From: Roridomyces roridus
Taxonomy: Eukaryota > Basidiomycota > Agaricomycetes > Agaricales > Mycenaceae
Length of the DNA stretch: 60,760 nucleotides
Direction of reading: 5' to 3'
Assembly (NCBI GenBank): GCA_029378245.1
Contig: JARKIF010000186.1
Span: forward strand, 1 to 60,760
Shown here: positions 1 through 9,916 of the stretch, piece after piece
Layout: every line of letters begins with the position of its first letter
Position numbering within the stretch: the first letter of the stretch is position 1
Made by a program: the position numbers and the translations under genes
The notes under the pieces: generated by a model
The model's database searches: none
Seen by the model: only the letters and a program-made list of their open reading frames with translations
Told to the model about the DNA's origin: nothing

Positions 1-560
1 CGGCGAGGTCTTACCCAGGGACCGAGAAATCGTGGAGACGCCTAGTGGGGCATTGTAAATGGGGGAGGAGAAGAGCGGAGGTGTCTGAATTGTCGCGTTC
101 CGCGCGGGGGCATTTGAGGTGAGACACTGTCATGGTGGTAGGTGATCAAGTCGCTGTGATTGCCGGGGCTTGATCGATCTGATGTCGAGCTGCAGGGCCA
201 ACTCTGTCAATTCTCCACGCAAAACGACCTGTACCGGGGCTGTGATGTTGCCGATTCTTTCTCATTGATACAAAAGTCCCCTGGCATCGAAGAGAACGGA
301 AAGTTTCAACAAAGTTTCAATTTCAACCTTGCTGATCGAGGCGGATTGACTCTCGGACTCGGACTCTCAAGTGCTGCAGAGGTGCAAATCCGTGCACAGT
401 TTCGCAACGGACGCCGTCCTAGGGAGCTCAGGGAACATCATTTTAGATAAAATTGAAAGCTCGCAAGCGGGAAAAAAGGGTTTCACATACTTTTGCGTTT
501 CCCGATAAACTGAGGGTTACCAAGGGGATAAAAGAACATTTGCGAGGGATGCAAAAAGAA
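1..560. other. stretch without a recognisable gene
   Basis: No open frame here has splice signals, family motifs or coding-like composition that I trust. The frames of about 96 and 157 codons beginning near 160 and 453 have no recognisable domain, and the second one reads straight through the tRNA-Tyr gene at 675-758. I treat the stretch as intergenic or as the tail of something outside the window. Confidence 0.5.
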
Positions 561-591
561 TCCGACTTGCCTGGTTCGAACAGGCGACACC
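561..591 (-). pseudogene. 3' half of a tRNA-Tyr gene (minus strand)
   Basis: On the minus strand this stretch has the variable region GGTGTC, a perfect 5-bp T stem (GCCTG/CAGGC) around a TTCGAAC loop, the 3' acceptor strand AAGTCGG and discriminator A. A T run at 553-557 follows and would serve as a Pol III terminator. The acceptor strand pairs with CCGACTT, which begins the 5' half at 891-932 on the same strand, and not with the CCGACCT of the intact tRNA at 675-758. The 3' side of the anticodon stem (expected TCTGG) is not recognisable, so this is a half gene whose other half lies about 300 nt away. Confidence 0.7.
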
Positions 592-674
592 ATCCCGGGG
601 GAGATGTTGGAGCCAAGCAGATCAGATTCCGAGCGGGAGCGACTCTAGGACATGGGCGGATCTACTCCTGCCAT

Positions 675-758
675 CCGACCTTAGCTCAGTTGGAAGAGCA
701 TCAGACTGTAATCGGAGAAAATATCTGGGTGTCGTGCGTTCGATCCGCACAGGTCGGA
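675..758 (+). tRNA. tRNA-Tyr(GUA) with a short intron
   Basis: A full cloverleaf can be drawn. The acceptor CCGACCT pairs with AGGTCGG at 751-757, followed by discriminator A. The D arm GCTC/GAGC carries the A-box. The anticodon stem TCAGA pairs with TCTGG, and the anticodon is GTA. The T arm GTGCG/CGCAC surrounds TTCGATC (B-box). An intron of about 11 nt sits after position 37, as usual for eukaryotic tRNA-Tyr. A T run at 762-766 is the likely Pol III terminator. The gene lies in opposite orientation between the two halves of another tRNA-Tyr (891-932 and 561-591), and I see no defect in it. Confidence 0.92.
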
Positions 759-890
759 TTCTTTTTATCTTCCATTGATCATGGACAATTGTACACGGTG
801 GCGATCGGCGTCGGAGTAGATAGGTTCCGTGTGGCTGTATGCAGAATCCGTTCTTGTCCTCGACTAGGCCAGATGGCGTTTGAATGGTTT

Positions 891-932
891 TCCAATTACA
901 GTCTGATGCTCTTCCAACTGAGCTAAAGTCGG
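891..932 (-). pseudogene. 5' half of a tRNA-Tyr gene, copy A
   Basis: Read on the minus strand, this copy contains the acceptor 5' strand CCGACTT, an intact D arm with A-box, the anticodon stem 5' strand TCAGA and the GTA anticodon, then a few intron-like bases. No exon 2 follows directly. A matching 3' half lies at 561-591 on the same strand, with the intact opposite-strand tRNA-Tyr in between. The bases on both sides of this half also resemble the flanks of copies C (3767-3808) and D (5165-5206), so it belongs to a small repeat family. Confidence 0.8.
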
Positions 933-1237
933 CTTGATGAGACGGTCAAAATGTGCTATTCCTATGTCCGGGGTAAAATTCATATTATCATTTTTTCTCT
1001 CATCATAAGGTTCTCGTCGTTCGTTTTAGCCGGGATGGAGGCTCCTCCGGTATGAACCAAGATTAGTTCCATAGTCGTGAAGTCGCTGACCGCACCTGCC
1101 AAGCGCGATGGCTTACTCCACGTGATGTTGATCTTCCTTTCACCGAAACCACCACCCCACATTGACCCCACACCACTGGTGAGTGAACGCACGGTCGGTT
1201 GCATCGCACCTCACATCAACATAGGCAGCTAGAAGTT

Positions 1238-1279
1238 TCCAATTACAGTCTGATGCTCTTCCAACTGAGCTAAAGTCGG
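1238..1279 (-). pseudogene. 5' half of a tRNA-Tyr gene, copy B
   Basis: This copy has the same content as copy A (acceptor 5' strand, D arm, anticodon GTA) and the same breakpoint just after the anticodon. No T arm or 3' acceptor strand is visible on either side. Its outer flank differs from copies A, C and D beyond the tRNA part. Confidence 0.75.
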
Positions 1280-1668
1280 ATCGTTGACATGGGTGCGATT
1301 CACACACCACATACCCGCGCCGATCAGATGCAACACGTCGTCTCCGGTTTCACCGCTTCGTATTCAAGTGCAAGAAGGGCTAAGCATTCATGTAAGAAAC
1401 GAGTGAGTAGATGCTCTTCTAAGTCGCTGCACAAAGAGCCATCATAATTTGAGACTGACACGCTTGACAGCCGTGCTGACCTTGCGAGGATAAGTAAGTC
1501 CTCACTCAATTGTGTGCCAATTGGTTTATACACTCATAGGATGCATTTCTAAAGATTCATGGAAGGAATAAGTAAGCTAAAAAGTACTCTACGTCGGAAA
1601 TCTGTGTGGAAACATTGACATCAAATACCAGATGTATGTATGTTGTGAATGTCTCGCCTTGAAGTGAA

Positions 1669-1706
1669 CCGACCTTAGGTCAGACTCGGATGGAAGAGCA
1701 TCGGAT
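1669..1706 (+). pseudogene. degenerate 5' tRNA-Tyr fragment, copy E
   Basis: The stretch starts CCGACCTTA like the intact gene and keeps the D-arm end GGAAGAGCATC, but carries changes and a small insertion in the D loop. The anticodon is lost. It is the only fragment on the plus strand and the only one sharing the intact gene's CCGACC start, so it may descend from that gene and not from the A-D lineage. Confidence 0.5.
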
Positions 1707-2512
1707 GATTTTTTACGAAGGTCACGGTCCTGGAAGCGACTTCTCGTCTCCATCATGATTCAAAGGCACCGTTTCTATGGATACCCAAAGTCCTCCAACA
1801 CAACACAACAGGCACGAACCCTCGGGAACACGAAGATTCTGCTGGCGACGCGGTTGAGCGATATCACAACGGACTCGGGATCTACTTGGTTACTTGGCTT
1901 TACTTGGTTACTACACCGGTCCTGTCACTTTGTAGACCCTCAATGACAACGTGTGTTGCGCTGGCGCTCAGCGGCTCAATTTTCCGCGAAACTGCCGCGA
2001 ACACACTTTAAACACAATTCTTCCGGGTGCTCTCCAGTGGGCTGCCTTGAGCAAGTTGTTCTCACGCCTTTCTCATGACCCCCGCGGCGTGAGTCGCGAT
2101 CGTACTTCCACTGCTTTCATTGCGGTAGCGCCGGCGGCTATCCTCTGAATCTGCGGCAAAATTGAAAGTTGGCTGAATTTTTCGGGATAGGTGAATTTCC
2201 GAGTCTTCTGAGGTAAGTACTTCCCAACGCAACATGTTCTTGTAAGTATGCTTTCCACCTGCCATTAAATCGCACTTGGACGGACTCGTACTGCTGTTGA
2301 GTTCCCGTATTTATAAATTTGACGCCCGACTTGCCATCGATGATGAATACAACCTATGAACGGAACATCGTGAGAGATGGATACGGCAGTGGTTACCAGA
2401 GGACCATGCCTACGACGACGGCCTCGGGATGGTTACGGCGGGCTTGAGGGAGGGCGCAGCTCTTTATAAAGAGGACATCCTCTATTCCACCCTCCACACT
2501 TGTGCCCGCAAA
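1707..2512. other. stretch without a recognisable gene; upstream region of the 2513 gene
   Basis: I see no coding exon here. Near the right end, TTTATAAAG at about 2463-2471 lies 45 nt upstream of the ATG at 2513 and is a likely TATA box. A similar TATAAAG stands about 45 nt upstream of the paralogous gene at 17285. Confidence 0.45.
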
Positions 2513-3247
2513 ATGTGCGACATCATTGAGGTTGCGACTGCAGTGAGATCCGCTTCACTTCTCTGGGCTCTCCCCCTCCTGCCAAACGTCATCGCGTCCT
2601 ATACCGGCTTGGCGCTGGGCTTCGTATCAACCGCAATCTACATCGCGTACCGGCAAACTCCGTCACAAAAATTAGGACGCCTCCAAGACGCGATCACAGC
2701 GACCGCAGACGTCTTGAACGGTGCCAAGCAAGACTGCGCCAGGTCCAGTGCCACTATGTTGGACTTGGAAGATCGTTTGCTGCAGTATGTTGCTTGGTTG
2801 ATTTTATCCAAACCTCTGATCTTCTTTAGGGCTCAACTTACTGCATCGGAGACTCAAGTCAAGTTGTTGAAAGCCCGGGACGAGGAGACGTGGACAGAGT
2901 ACTTCGACGCTCTTCGCCGAATCATCGAAGAGACCAACAAGTGCGCCGCGGATGTGCGAGATATTCCCATCGAGATGTTGGTACGCACGACAATTTTTCT
3001 TCTAAATGAATCTTGCCTACAACAACGATTAGCTCGCTCTCGAAAAAGAAAAACAGCGCAAAATCTCGTTGGGCATGAAGGAGACACGCGAAGTATTAGC
3101 GGCAATTCAGTCGCCCATTCGTACGTCGCAATTTTGAACGGAACGCGGGATTCATGGATTTTAGGTCCCGATCCTCGGACTGCTCGCCGCCGCGGCGAGG
3201 CGGCGAGTATTCGTAATCATCTCTCTACAGGGTTCATGCAAGTCTAG
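2513..3247 (+). CDS. small membrane-anchored protein, family member 1
   Basis: Four exons are proposed: 2513-2784, 2830-2980, 3033-3120 and 3165-3247, giving 197 residues. The N-terminal third has hydrophobic segments (about residues 15-50, LLWALPLLPN then GLALGFVSTAIYIAY). The rest is charged, helical and heptad-like with a basic tail. The protein clearly resembles the one at 17285-18001: exons 2 and 3 have the same lengths (151 and 88 nt), intron phases match, and DLEDRLLQ aligns with DVESRLLQ and RAQL with RAQL. I know no function for this family; a membrane-anchored coiled coil is inference. The start at 2513 fits a TATA box 45 nt upstream and the paralogue's start. Exon 4 is less certain than exons 1-3. 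A truncated extra copy of exon 4 lies at about 4668-4731. Confidence 0.6.
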   Translation: MCDIIEVATAVRSASLLWALPLLPNVIASYTGLALGFVSTAIYIAYRQTPSQKLGRLQDAITATADVLNGAKQDCARSSATMLDLEDRLLQYVAWLILSKPLIFFRAQLTASETQVKLLKARDEETWTEYFDALRRIIEETNKCAADVRDIPIEMLVRTTIFLLNESCLQQRLARSRKRKTAQNLVGHEGDTRSISGNSVAHSYVAILNGTRDSWILGPDPRTARRRGEAASIRNHLSTGFMQV

Positions 3248-4033
3248 AGGTGGCTGGCGGTGCATAGAAGTGATCAATGGCTCTTGGCGCGACTTGCATA
3301 TTTTCTGCTGTATTTGTTTTGCTCTCGTGTTGATCGAATTGCTTTCTTGGTTCAGAGTCTGCATGATTTCATTCCAATCAGCCTGTTCAACTTTAGTCAA
3401 ACTTGCGCCGTAGAGTCAGCACGGGAGGAAAGGAAGAGATGTGCGTCGAAAAATCTTATTTGAGGGAGAGAATCGGATCGGAGACGCAGGCCGAAAGCGC
3501 CCAGAGGTTGTGGGAGAAGCTTTGGGACTTGATGGATAGACACCGTCGTAATGCTCCACACTGGAATAGTAGTTTTGAATACATGCAGCATGGAACTGGA
3601 TTTCAATGGAGGAGCACTGGGAGCCGCACCTGAACACGAAGAACTTGACGCCAGCTTCATCCGCGACATCGCCATATTCTTGCACTGTTCCTTTCGGTTG
3701 TTGAGAGCGGTTTCGCTGACAGAGCCTAAGACAATGATGGTTTTTTTCTTTGCGATTGAAGGGTTTTCCAATTACAGTCTGATGCTCTTCCAACTGAGCT
3801 AAAGTCGGCTTGAAGACAAATCGGAAATGTATACATCACATACCATGGAACATAATTCGCACCATTTCTCTATCACTCCCTGATTCACGGAAAGGTTGCC
3901 GAAAGGCAAGCCCAACAAACGCCAGCGAACAGTGCTCGTGGGCCTCGCTAACACCGACACGGATGTCACTGATAACTTCTAAGTTGAATTTCCCTGGAAA
4001 ATTGATGGAAAGTGCAAAGCTGTTAATTGCACG
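3186..4033 (+). repeat. repeat unit R1 (3' end and flank of family member 1)
   Basis: This segment aligns along most of its length with 4668-5461. Shared blocks include the last exon of the membrane gene, a block around 3290-3330, a stretch around 3480-3640, the tRNA-Tyr 5' half, and an end block before TTAATTGCAC. The two copies are clearly diverged, with several indels. Part of it (about 3550-3740) also resembles 18320-18500 downstream of the second gene. It reads as an old segmental duplication and not a fresh transposon; I see no terminal repeats. Confidence 0.7.
3767..3808 (-). pseudogene. 5' half of a tRNA-Tyr gene, copy C
   Basis: The copy contains CCGACTT, the D arm with A-box, the anticodon 5' stem and GTA, then breaks off. 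It sits inside repeat unit R1, at the position corresponding to copy D in R2. The flanking bases on both sides match copies A and D, so the tRNA half was duplicated with its surroundings. Confidence 0.8.
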
Positions 4034-4054
4034 CCATGGAATAGTCTCTTATAA

Positions 4055-4104
4055 ACAGACGCTATAACACAGGTGTCTCATTCTTCGACGTGTTATAGTC
4101 TGTC
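4055..4104. repeat. inverted repeat (hairpin)
   Basis: ACAGAC plus CTATAACAC on the left arm is answered by GTGTTATAG plus TCTGT on the right arm, with two extra bases (GC) in the left arm and a loop of about 18 nt. It lies just beyond the end of repeat unit R1 and could be a boundary structure or a decayed terminal repeat. No gene is attached to it. Confidence 0.5.
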
Positions 4105-4667
4105 AGAAAGGTTGACAGCTTGATAGGCCGCCTCGTGATGCCGTAAAGTGCGGAGTTTCAATTTGTTCCCACGCTCTCACAACGCGTCTGGACGCGTTTA
4201 CGCTACCTCTAGGCACCTCAGAGGAGTCGCAGAACGCGTATCTAGCGCGATTAGACCCTATAGCATATAAAAAACCAAGTAGCTCACACTGATTGAATAC
4301 TTTGCAGAGCCCGGCTGCTCGAGTCGACCGATTGTCGGCAGTCTGAGTCTCACTGGACTCCATCTCGCTCTCTCCAGCTGAGTACACAACAGGCACATTT
4401 CAACTATCCATTTGAATTCTCTGTCTGATACTGATAGAGAGTACATTACGATGAGACACCGAGTCGCAGCGCGCCCACGATCGTGACAATCCTTCTGATT
4501 CCTCACGAGCACGACTCGCCCATAGCGCGGGGAGTAGCTGCAATATCCCCGCGGCCCCGCTTCACGCACGCGTAAGATGACTCTCTTGGACGGGCCGATG
4601 GTTGTCGCCCCGTTCACCGCCACCCACCGTGCAACGAGCCCATGAAGCGAGACACGGGACTTTCTAC

Positions 4668-5461
4668 TCGCCGCCGCGTCGAGGCGGTCAGTATTCGTGA
4701 TTACCTCTCCACGGGATTCATGCAAGTCTAGCTCGGCTGGCGGTGCATGTTCGATAAGTTCTGGACGCAACTTGCATATTTCCTGCTGTATCTGTTTTTC
4801 TCTGTGTTGATCGAATTGCTTTCCTGGTTCAAAATCGGCGCGATTTCATTCCAACCAGCCTGCGCAAAGTTTGGCCATGAGGTCAGCACGGGAAGGAAAG
4901 GGGGAGGTGTGCGTTCCCTGTTGAAAAATATTATTCGTAGGAGAGAATCGGAGACAGGCGGAAAAGCACCCAGAGATCGTGGCAGAAGCTCTGGGATTTG
5001 ATTAGCATTCAGCCGCGCTTCGTTTGCCTCGAAGGATGAGGCTCGATGAGGATAGACACCGTCGTAATGCGCCACAATGGAATAGTACTTCCCGCCCCAG
5101 ATTCTTTCAATACCTGCAGCATGGAATTGGAACTCAATGGAGGAGGACTGCCGTTCGAGAGGTTTCTAATTACAGTCTGATGCTCGTCCAACTGAGCTAA
5201 AGTCGGCTTGATGACAGGCCTGAAATTCACATCTCACCCACCATGCCCGATCGCACCAATTCAATGATTTCTCTGCCACACTTCCCACCCACTGCGAGTC
5301 AAGACTCACTGAAAGGCGAAAGCCACCGAACCCCAGCGAACGGCGCTCGCGTGCCTCGCTAACACCGACACCAAGCCGACACAGATGTCACGATAACTCA
5401 TAAGTTGAATAATGAATTTCCCTGGAAAGTTGATGGAAAGTGAAAAGCTGTTAATTGCACG
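4668..5461 (+). repeat. repeat unit R2 (truncated copy of R1)
   Basis: This is the diverged second copy of R1. It begins within the last exon of the membrane-protein family (ending TTCATGCAAGTCTAG, as in R1), lacks exons 1-3, and carries tRNA-Tyr 5' half copy D. It ends at the same TTAATTGCAC block as R1. The exon remnant cannot be expressed as a protein of the family because its upstream exons are missing. Confidence 0.7.
5165..5206 (-). pseudogene. 5' half of a tRNA-Tyr gene, copy D
   Basis: This is the same 5' half as copies A-C, with one change in the D arm (GACGAGC for GAAGAGC) and one after the anticodon. It lies inside R2. No 3' half is present. Confidence 0.8.
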
Positions 5462-6501
5462 TCTGGGCCTGGCGGTCCCTGGGTCTGCTAATATAGACGA
5501 GCCGCAACGGGGTCGGTACACGCTGCACTTACCACTACTAGTCTCTCGTAGACAGCGTGAAATGCATCCTTTGAACCACGCACGACCCTGACCGTGTGTA
5601 TCGCACAAACGCCGCCGAACGCGCCGTGCTGTGTCAAGATCAGTACCATACAGTACCCGGCTCAATTCGAAATTAACAGGGTCGCTCAGAAATGGGGGGC
5701 AACGGGCGCTTACTACCTCGTCTTACCAGATACTAAAGTGAGGGGACGGTCCACAAGTCCCTTGAGTCCATGAGTCCGAATTCTCATGCCCCCGCGGATT
5801 AAACCTCCAAATCTCGCGATCAAACTTGTTGCCAGGTACCCGCTCCTACGAGTGACCCTATGTAGCCTCCGCGGCGCTTGCCATCTTCCACCTCGTCGCT
5901 CGTCCATAATAGGCAGACGCATCATCATTTGAACCTCCTACGACCCTGACCGTGTGTACGGCGCAAACGAGACCCACACACATCAGGAAAATGTCTGAGG
6001 GAATTTGTTGGTGTACCAGATATATTGGTCGCTATAGTATGACATAGACGAACGCTCAGAGCAACATAGTCCATGTAGGCTCTGGAGTCTCTGTAGTCCA
6101 CTCTCACAGCTTTGTAGGACAACATAGATCTCACCAAAGGCAATGGGGCACCATGTTGTTCCAACTGGAAAAAATGTAGGCCAGCATGAACAAATCGTAG
6201 TGATCAAATTAAACACATCTTACCGCTAACATGCTCACTTTGGTTCCCATGTGTTTCCTTACATGTAGTGTCTCGGTTCAAGTCCTGCCCCTCCATTTTT
6301 CCCCCTTTTCTCGACTTATTCTAGGTTTACCCTTGAGAAATCCGATTCTATAAGAACTCTCCAAAATCACTTTCAACATGATCCCGCATCGTGAATCCAC
6401 AGGAGATTGTGTATTGAGGCAGTATAAACGGCGGGGGAACACCTTCCCATCATTTTGTTGTACCCCCACCACTTCGGCATTTCGGCAGGGATATTTTTCA
6501 T
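5462..6501. other. stretch without a recognisable gene
   Basis: No spliced or unspliced coding region is convincing here. A block of about 30 nt around 5580-5615 is repeated in the same orientation around 5938-5970 (core ACGACCCTGACCGTGTGTA). The right part (about 6280-6500) is the 3' flank of the Plavaka transposase gene. I could not find a convincing terminal inverted repeat for that element here. Confidence 0.4.
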
Positions 6502-9500
6502 TCAAGCAAATCTATCTCGAGTGAAAGTATCTACAAGTATGTACGGATTAAGATAGAACATGGGGGAAGAGTCCAAAACATTGGCTGAAGTCCATTTGGT
6601 GTCGATGTTCTTCCCGCATTTTGCAATCAAATGGCAACCGCGGATGATTTGCGTGACGGAGACAACGGCGGCGCGGCGACGATGGAAGGTCGTGGAGCGA
6701 TGTGTTGTGAACATGCCCGAGACAGGCTCGCGTCGATTGAGTGGTGTAAACCACTCGACGTAAGCAAGAGGATGAGGGAAGGAGCCAAATTGAGGGGGAA
6801 GCTGAAAGATGGCACGAATTTGAGCAGGACGAAGACCTTGGTCCGATGAGAACACCAATCAACAAGAGGAACAAAAGGTGCGCACCGTCGATCCCGGATG
6901 AGGGGGTATACGAATCCTCATCCTCAGCGACCAGCGCTGTATCAAATATCGGCGGCGTCGCTGGCTTCCGCTGGCGGGCGGGCATTGCAGGTGTCGCCCG
7001 AATACGCCAAGTTCGGGACTGAGAGGAGAGATATCGGTTCTTGGAAAGATGGAGGACAACTTGATTGTAGAGATCGAAACGGTCGTGGTGGCCAGGGAGA
7101 ATGGGGGAGGACTTGAAGTGACGTTTGAGGAACGCGGTGAGCGCAGGGATAAGGTCTTCCGTCCCATGTTGGGCGAGAAGATGGCCCACGGTGACGTTGC
7201 GGTTGGCGGGGCTTTTGGCGACTGTGTAGGAATGTAGAAAGGGTGCGAGGTCGGTTCGGGGTGGATTGAGCTCCGTGGTGATGCGCTCGGCCTGGTCATC
7301 AGGCTCCCCTTCGTCATCTGAATCCGCCTGGGAAGCACGGGAGAGCACATCGTGGTACCAGTCCAGGTACGACACACGCCGAGCGACGGCTTCTTGGCGT
7401 TGCAGCCAGAGCGCCATCTGCTCGGTGTAGTCCCGGCGGTTGGTAGCACGGTACGCCTTCTTGGCAAAGTCGATGTGCAGGCGTTCTGGAGACTCGGTGT
7501 TATATCCGTCGGGGCTGCCGAGCGCACGGATACTGTCGACGTAATGCTTGATCATGTGGAATTTGGGGATATTGAAGTGCTTGCGAACGCCGTGCTTCAC
7601 GAGGACTTTCTTGTGTCTGTGAAAGGTGGAGAGGGAGGTTTCGAGGCCGGTGAGGGAGCGGACGGTGTGAGACTGAAGTTGAGCGTAGTAGATGAAGTCA
7701 ATCAAGGCTTTGATGACGGTGAGAACATCGTTGCTGACAGCACCCGCCATCACTCCGACGAACACACGCTGCATCTCTTTGTGCTCCGTCCCCGTCCACT
7801 GGGATATTGACGAGATCCCCTTCTTGAAGTGGCGCAATCCGGGAGAGAAGTTCATGGCCTTGAATCTCGCGTCTAGCTCGTCCGAGCCGATAAGCTCTTC
7901 ACACCACCGAACGAGATGGTCTTTGAAGACACCCTTGTGCAGCTGGTGGAGGAGGTCGGGGGTGAAACAAAGGAAGATGTTGGTGTGGGGAAGCTCGGCC
8001 CAGAAAGGTGTGTAGACTGCGCGAATCCCATCAGCCTCAAATTGAGCCGAATTCTTGCGCGTGCGGTAGTCCTCCAGCACACGTAGAGTCGTCTCCTCCT
8101 CGCGCAGCAACGAGTTGACGAGCTCACCCCGCTTGTCATGCGTCACAACGCACATGGGACACCGGCTCTCCTTGCAGCACGCCACAAGACACTGCTCCGG
8201 AAAGTCGGCGACGTAGGCGGCAAGGATGGGGAAGACACGGCGAATGAAGCCGTCCGCGCAGACCATCTCGACGCCCTCCTTGCCTGCGGCAACGAGAGGC
8301 TTGAGGAGGAGGGACATGCAGTGGTGGAAGAGGCGGTAGCCAGCGAGAGAGCGTGTTCCGTCGGTGAAGCAAGTGAGCTTTGAGACGGGTAAGTACCCTA
8401 TAAGCACCGTGGCGTGTGCAGATGGCTGACGCCGAATCTCTTTCGAGATGTTCCCAATCGTCAGGTAGACTGGCCAAGCAGTCTTATCACCCTGAAAGTT
8501 GGACAACTGGGTCTTGTCGGACGAGATGATGACCCCGGTGACGCACGCCCCAGGAGGTAAGAGTTCCTGCAGTACATGTTAGCCACGACCTCACGATATG
8601 CAGGAAAAGACCCACCTGGGTCTCCCACCACCACTGCGCCGTCCACATCTCATCAATAATCCGACTGTCCTCGCTTCCATCCTCACGACCGTAGACCCTC
8701 TCCGGTGCATACGCCATGCAGTCCTTGAAGGCGGGGTTGCTCATCAAGTCCTTGATGCATTCGACAGGATCACGGCGCCACAGCTCGAGATCCTCGGCCA
8801 TGAGCTCGCCATCTTCATCGAGGCGATTACCGGCTGCTGTGACAATCTCGCATGTCCAGTCGGGACCTTTTGGGAGCGTGTCAATTTTCTTGAGGAATGA
8901 GCGGTTGTTGTGGAAGGAGAGTTTTGCCGCCTTGGTCTGCAGAAATTGGTGAGTGTCGTTTGTCTCGTGCAAATCTTGCATTGGTACTTACGATTGGTAG
9001 CTTCAAATACTCTTCCGTGGCCGTCTGATTCACGTTCTTCGAGAGCCACTGCGCCAAGTCCCACTCATCGCTGTCCTTGAATGGAGCAAACTCCGAGTCA
9101 CCGCTCCCCGCTTGTTCATGGCGCATCTTCTCAAACAAAGTTTCCCCAACTCCCACCGGTGTACCAGCATCCCCAGGAAAGGGTTCGACGAATCGCTTGT
9201 GATACGCGGGATCGTCTTCATCGAGCACCTCCTCAATGCTGGCGCGATGGCTCCGAGGCTCACCAACGAGTTCCGGCGGTGGTGGAGTATCGACGCGCGG
9301 AGGAAGAACAAAGTCGTCGCCAACACCTAGGTCGTTGTCGTCTTCGGAGAGCACGGGAGACAGTGGGGGTGATGGAGCGGGCGACGCGGCAGGCGCCGGC
9401 TCATCGTCTTGTTCTTCCCTCGCAACAACAATAGCACCAAGCGCTTTCGCCCACTGTAATCGACACGCAGGTGTGTTCCCAATATGACGATTGACTCCAG

Positions 9501-9549
9501 CGGCGGTATTGACCGAACGTCCACAGTACTGGCAGCGAAAAATTGGCAT
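6502..9549 (-). CDS. Plavaka-type transposase (DNA transposon)
   Basis: Four exons are read on the minus strand: 9549-8992, 8936-8616, 8566-6886 and 6836-6502. They join in phase to a 964-residue protein without internal stops. The N terminus has a C2H2-like zinc finger (CQYC...H...C, about residues 6-28). The middle has the family block [16 protein letters not shown] in the form SSDKTQ...[14 protein letters not shown], then [20 protein letters not shown], a Cys motif and DLLHQLHKG. The C-terminal part has [36 protein letters not shown] and [10 protein letters not shown] recognise this as the Plavaka transposase family of Agaricomycetes, which is usually about this length. The gene looks complete and may be functional. 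Element ends were not found. Confidence 0.9.
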
Positions 9550-9729
9550 TGCGGAGAAGATACTCTAGCTCGAGGCGGGACCTGGCGGGACAACGCCGTA
9601 TGTGTTTCAAGTCCTCCTAAACTGTATTGTCTGAACGTTGAGCCGCCTTGTCTTAGCCGACCGCAGTCGATTGACTGAGTGCCTGGTGCATCAACAAACA
9701 ACGCACTCTCCCCTTCCCCGACCACCATG

Positions 9730-9811
9730 TTGACCGTGCTCCAACAACGACAACCACCTCAACGTGACCTGTTGACTGCTCTCCAACAACGACAAGCACC
9801 TCAAGGGTATA
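9730..9811 (+). repeat. two-copy tandem repeat, about 41 nt
   Basis: TTGACCGTGCTCCAACAACG and TTGACTGCTCTCCAACAACG start two adjacent diverged units that both continue with ACAA.CACCTCAA. The pair sits directly upstream of a TATA box (GTATAAAACC at 9807-9816) about 100 nt before the DUF6532 gene start, so it may be promoter sequence. Confidence 0.55.
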
Positions 9812-9916
9812 AAACCAGGCGGACACCACTCGACTTTCCCCCGTTCCCTCTCTGCAGCAGAACTCCGACGCTCACCAGCCAACCCCAGCACACTACCACC
9901 CAACCGACCCTGAACT

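Noticed and set aside
6277..6299. GGTTCAAGTCC resembling a tRNA B-box with a CCA-like end
   Set aside because: The surrounding bases do not form a T stem or acceptor stem and there is no A-box at the right distance.
7352..7810. Long plus-strand frames opposite the Plavaka gene
   Set aside because: They are shadows of the GC-rich transposase exon on the other strand and have no family motifs.
6277..9615. TTCAAGTCCT occurs at both 6277-6286 and 9606-9615, like a target-site duplication of the Plavaka element
   Set aside because: No terminal inverted repeats are found next to it and a 10-nt duplication is not expected for this type of transposon; it may be chance.
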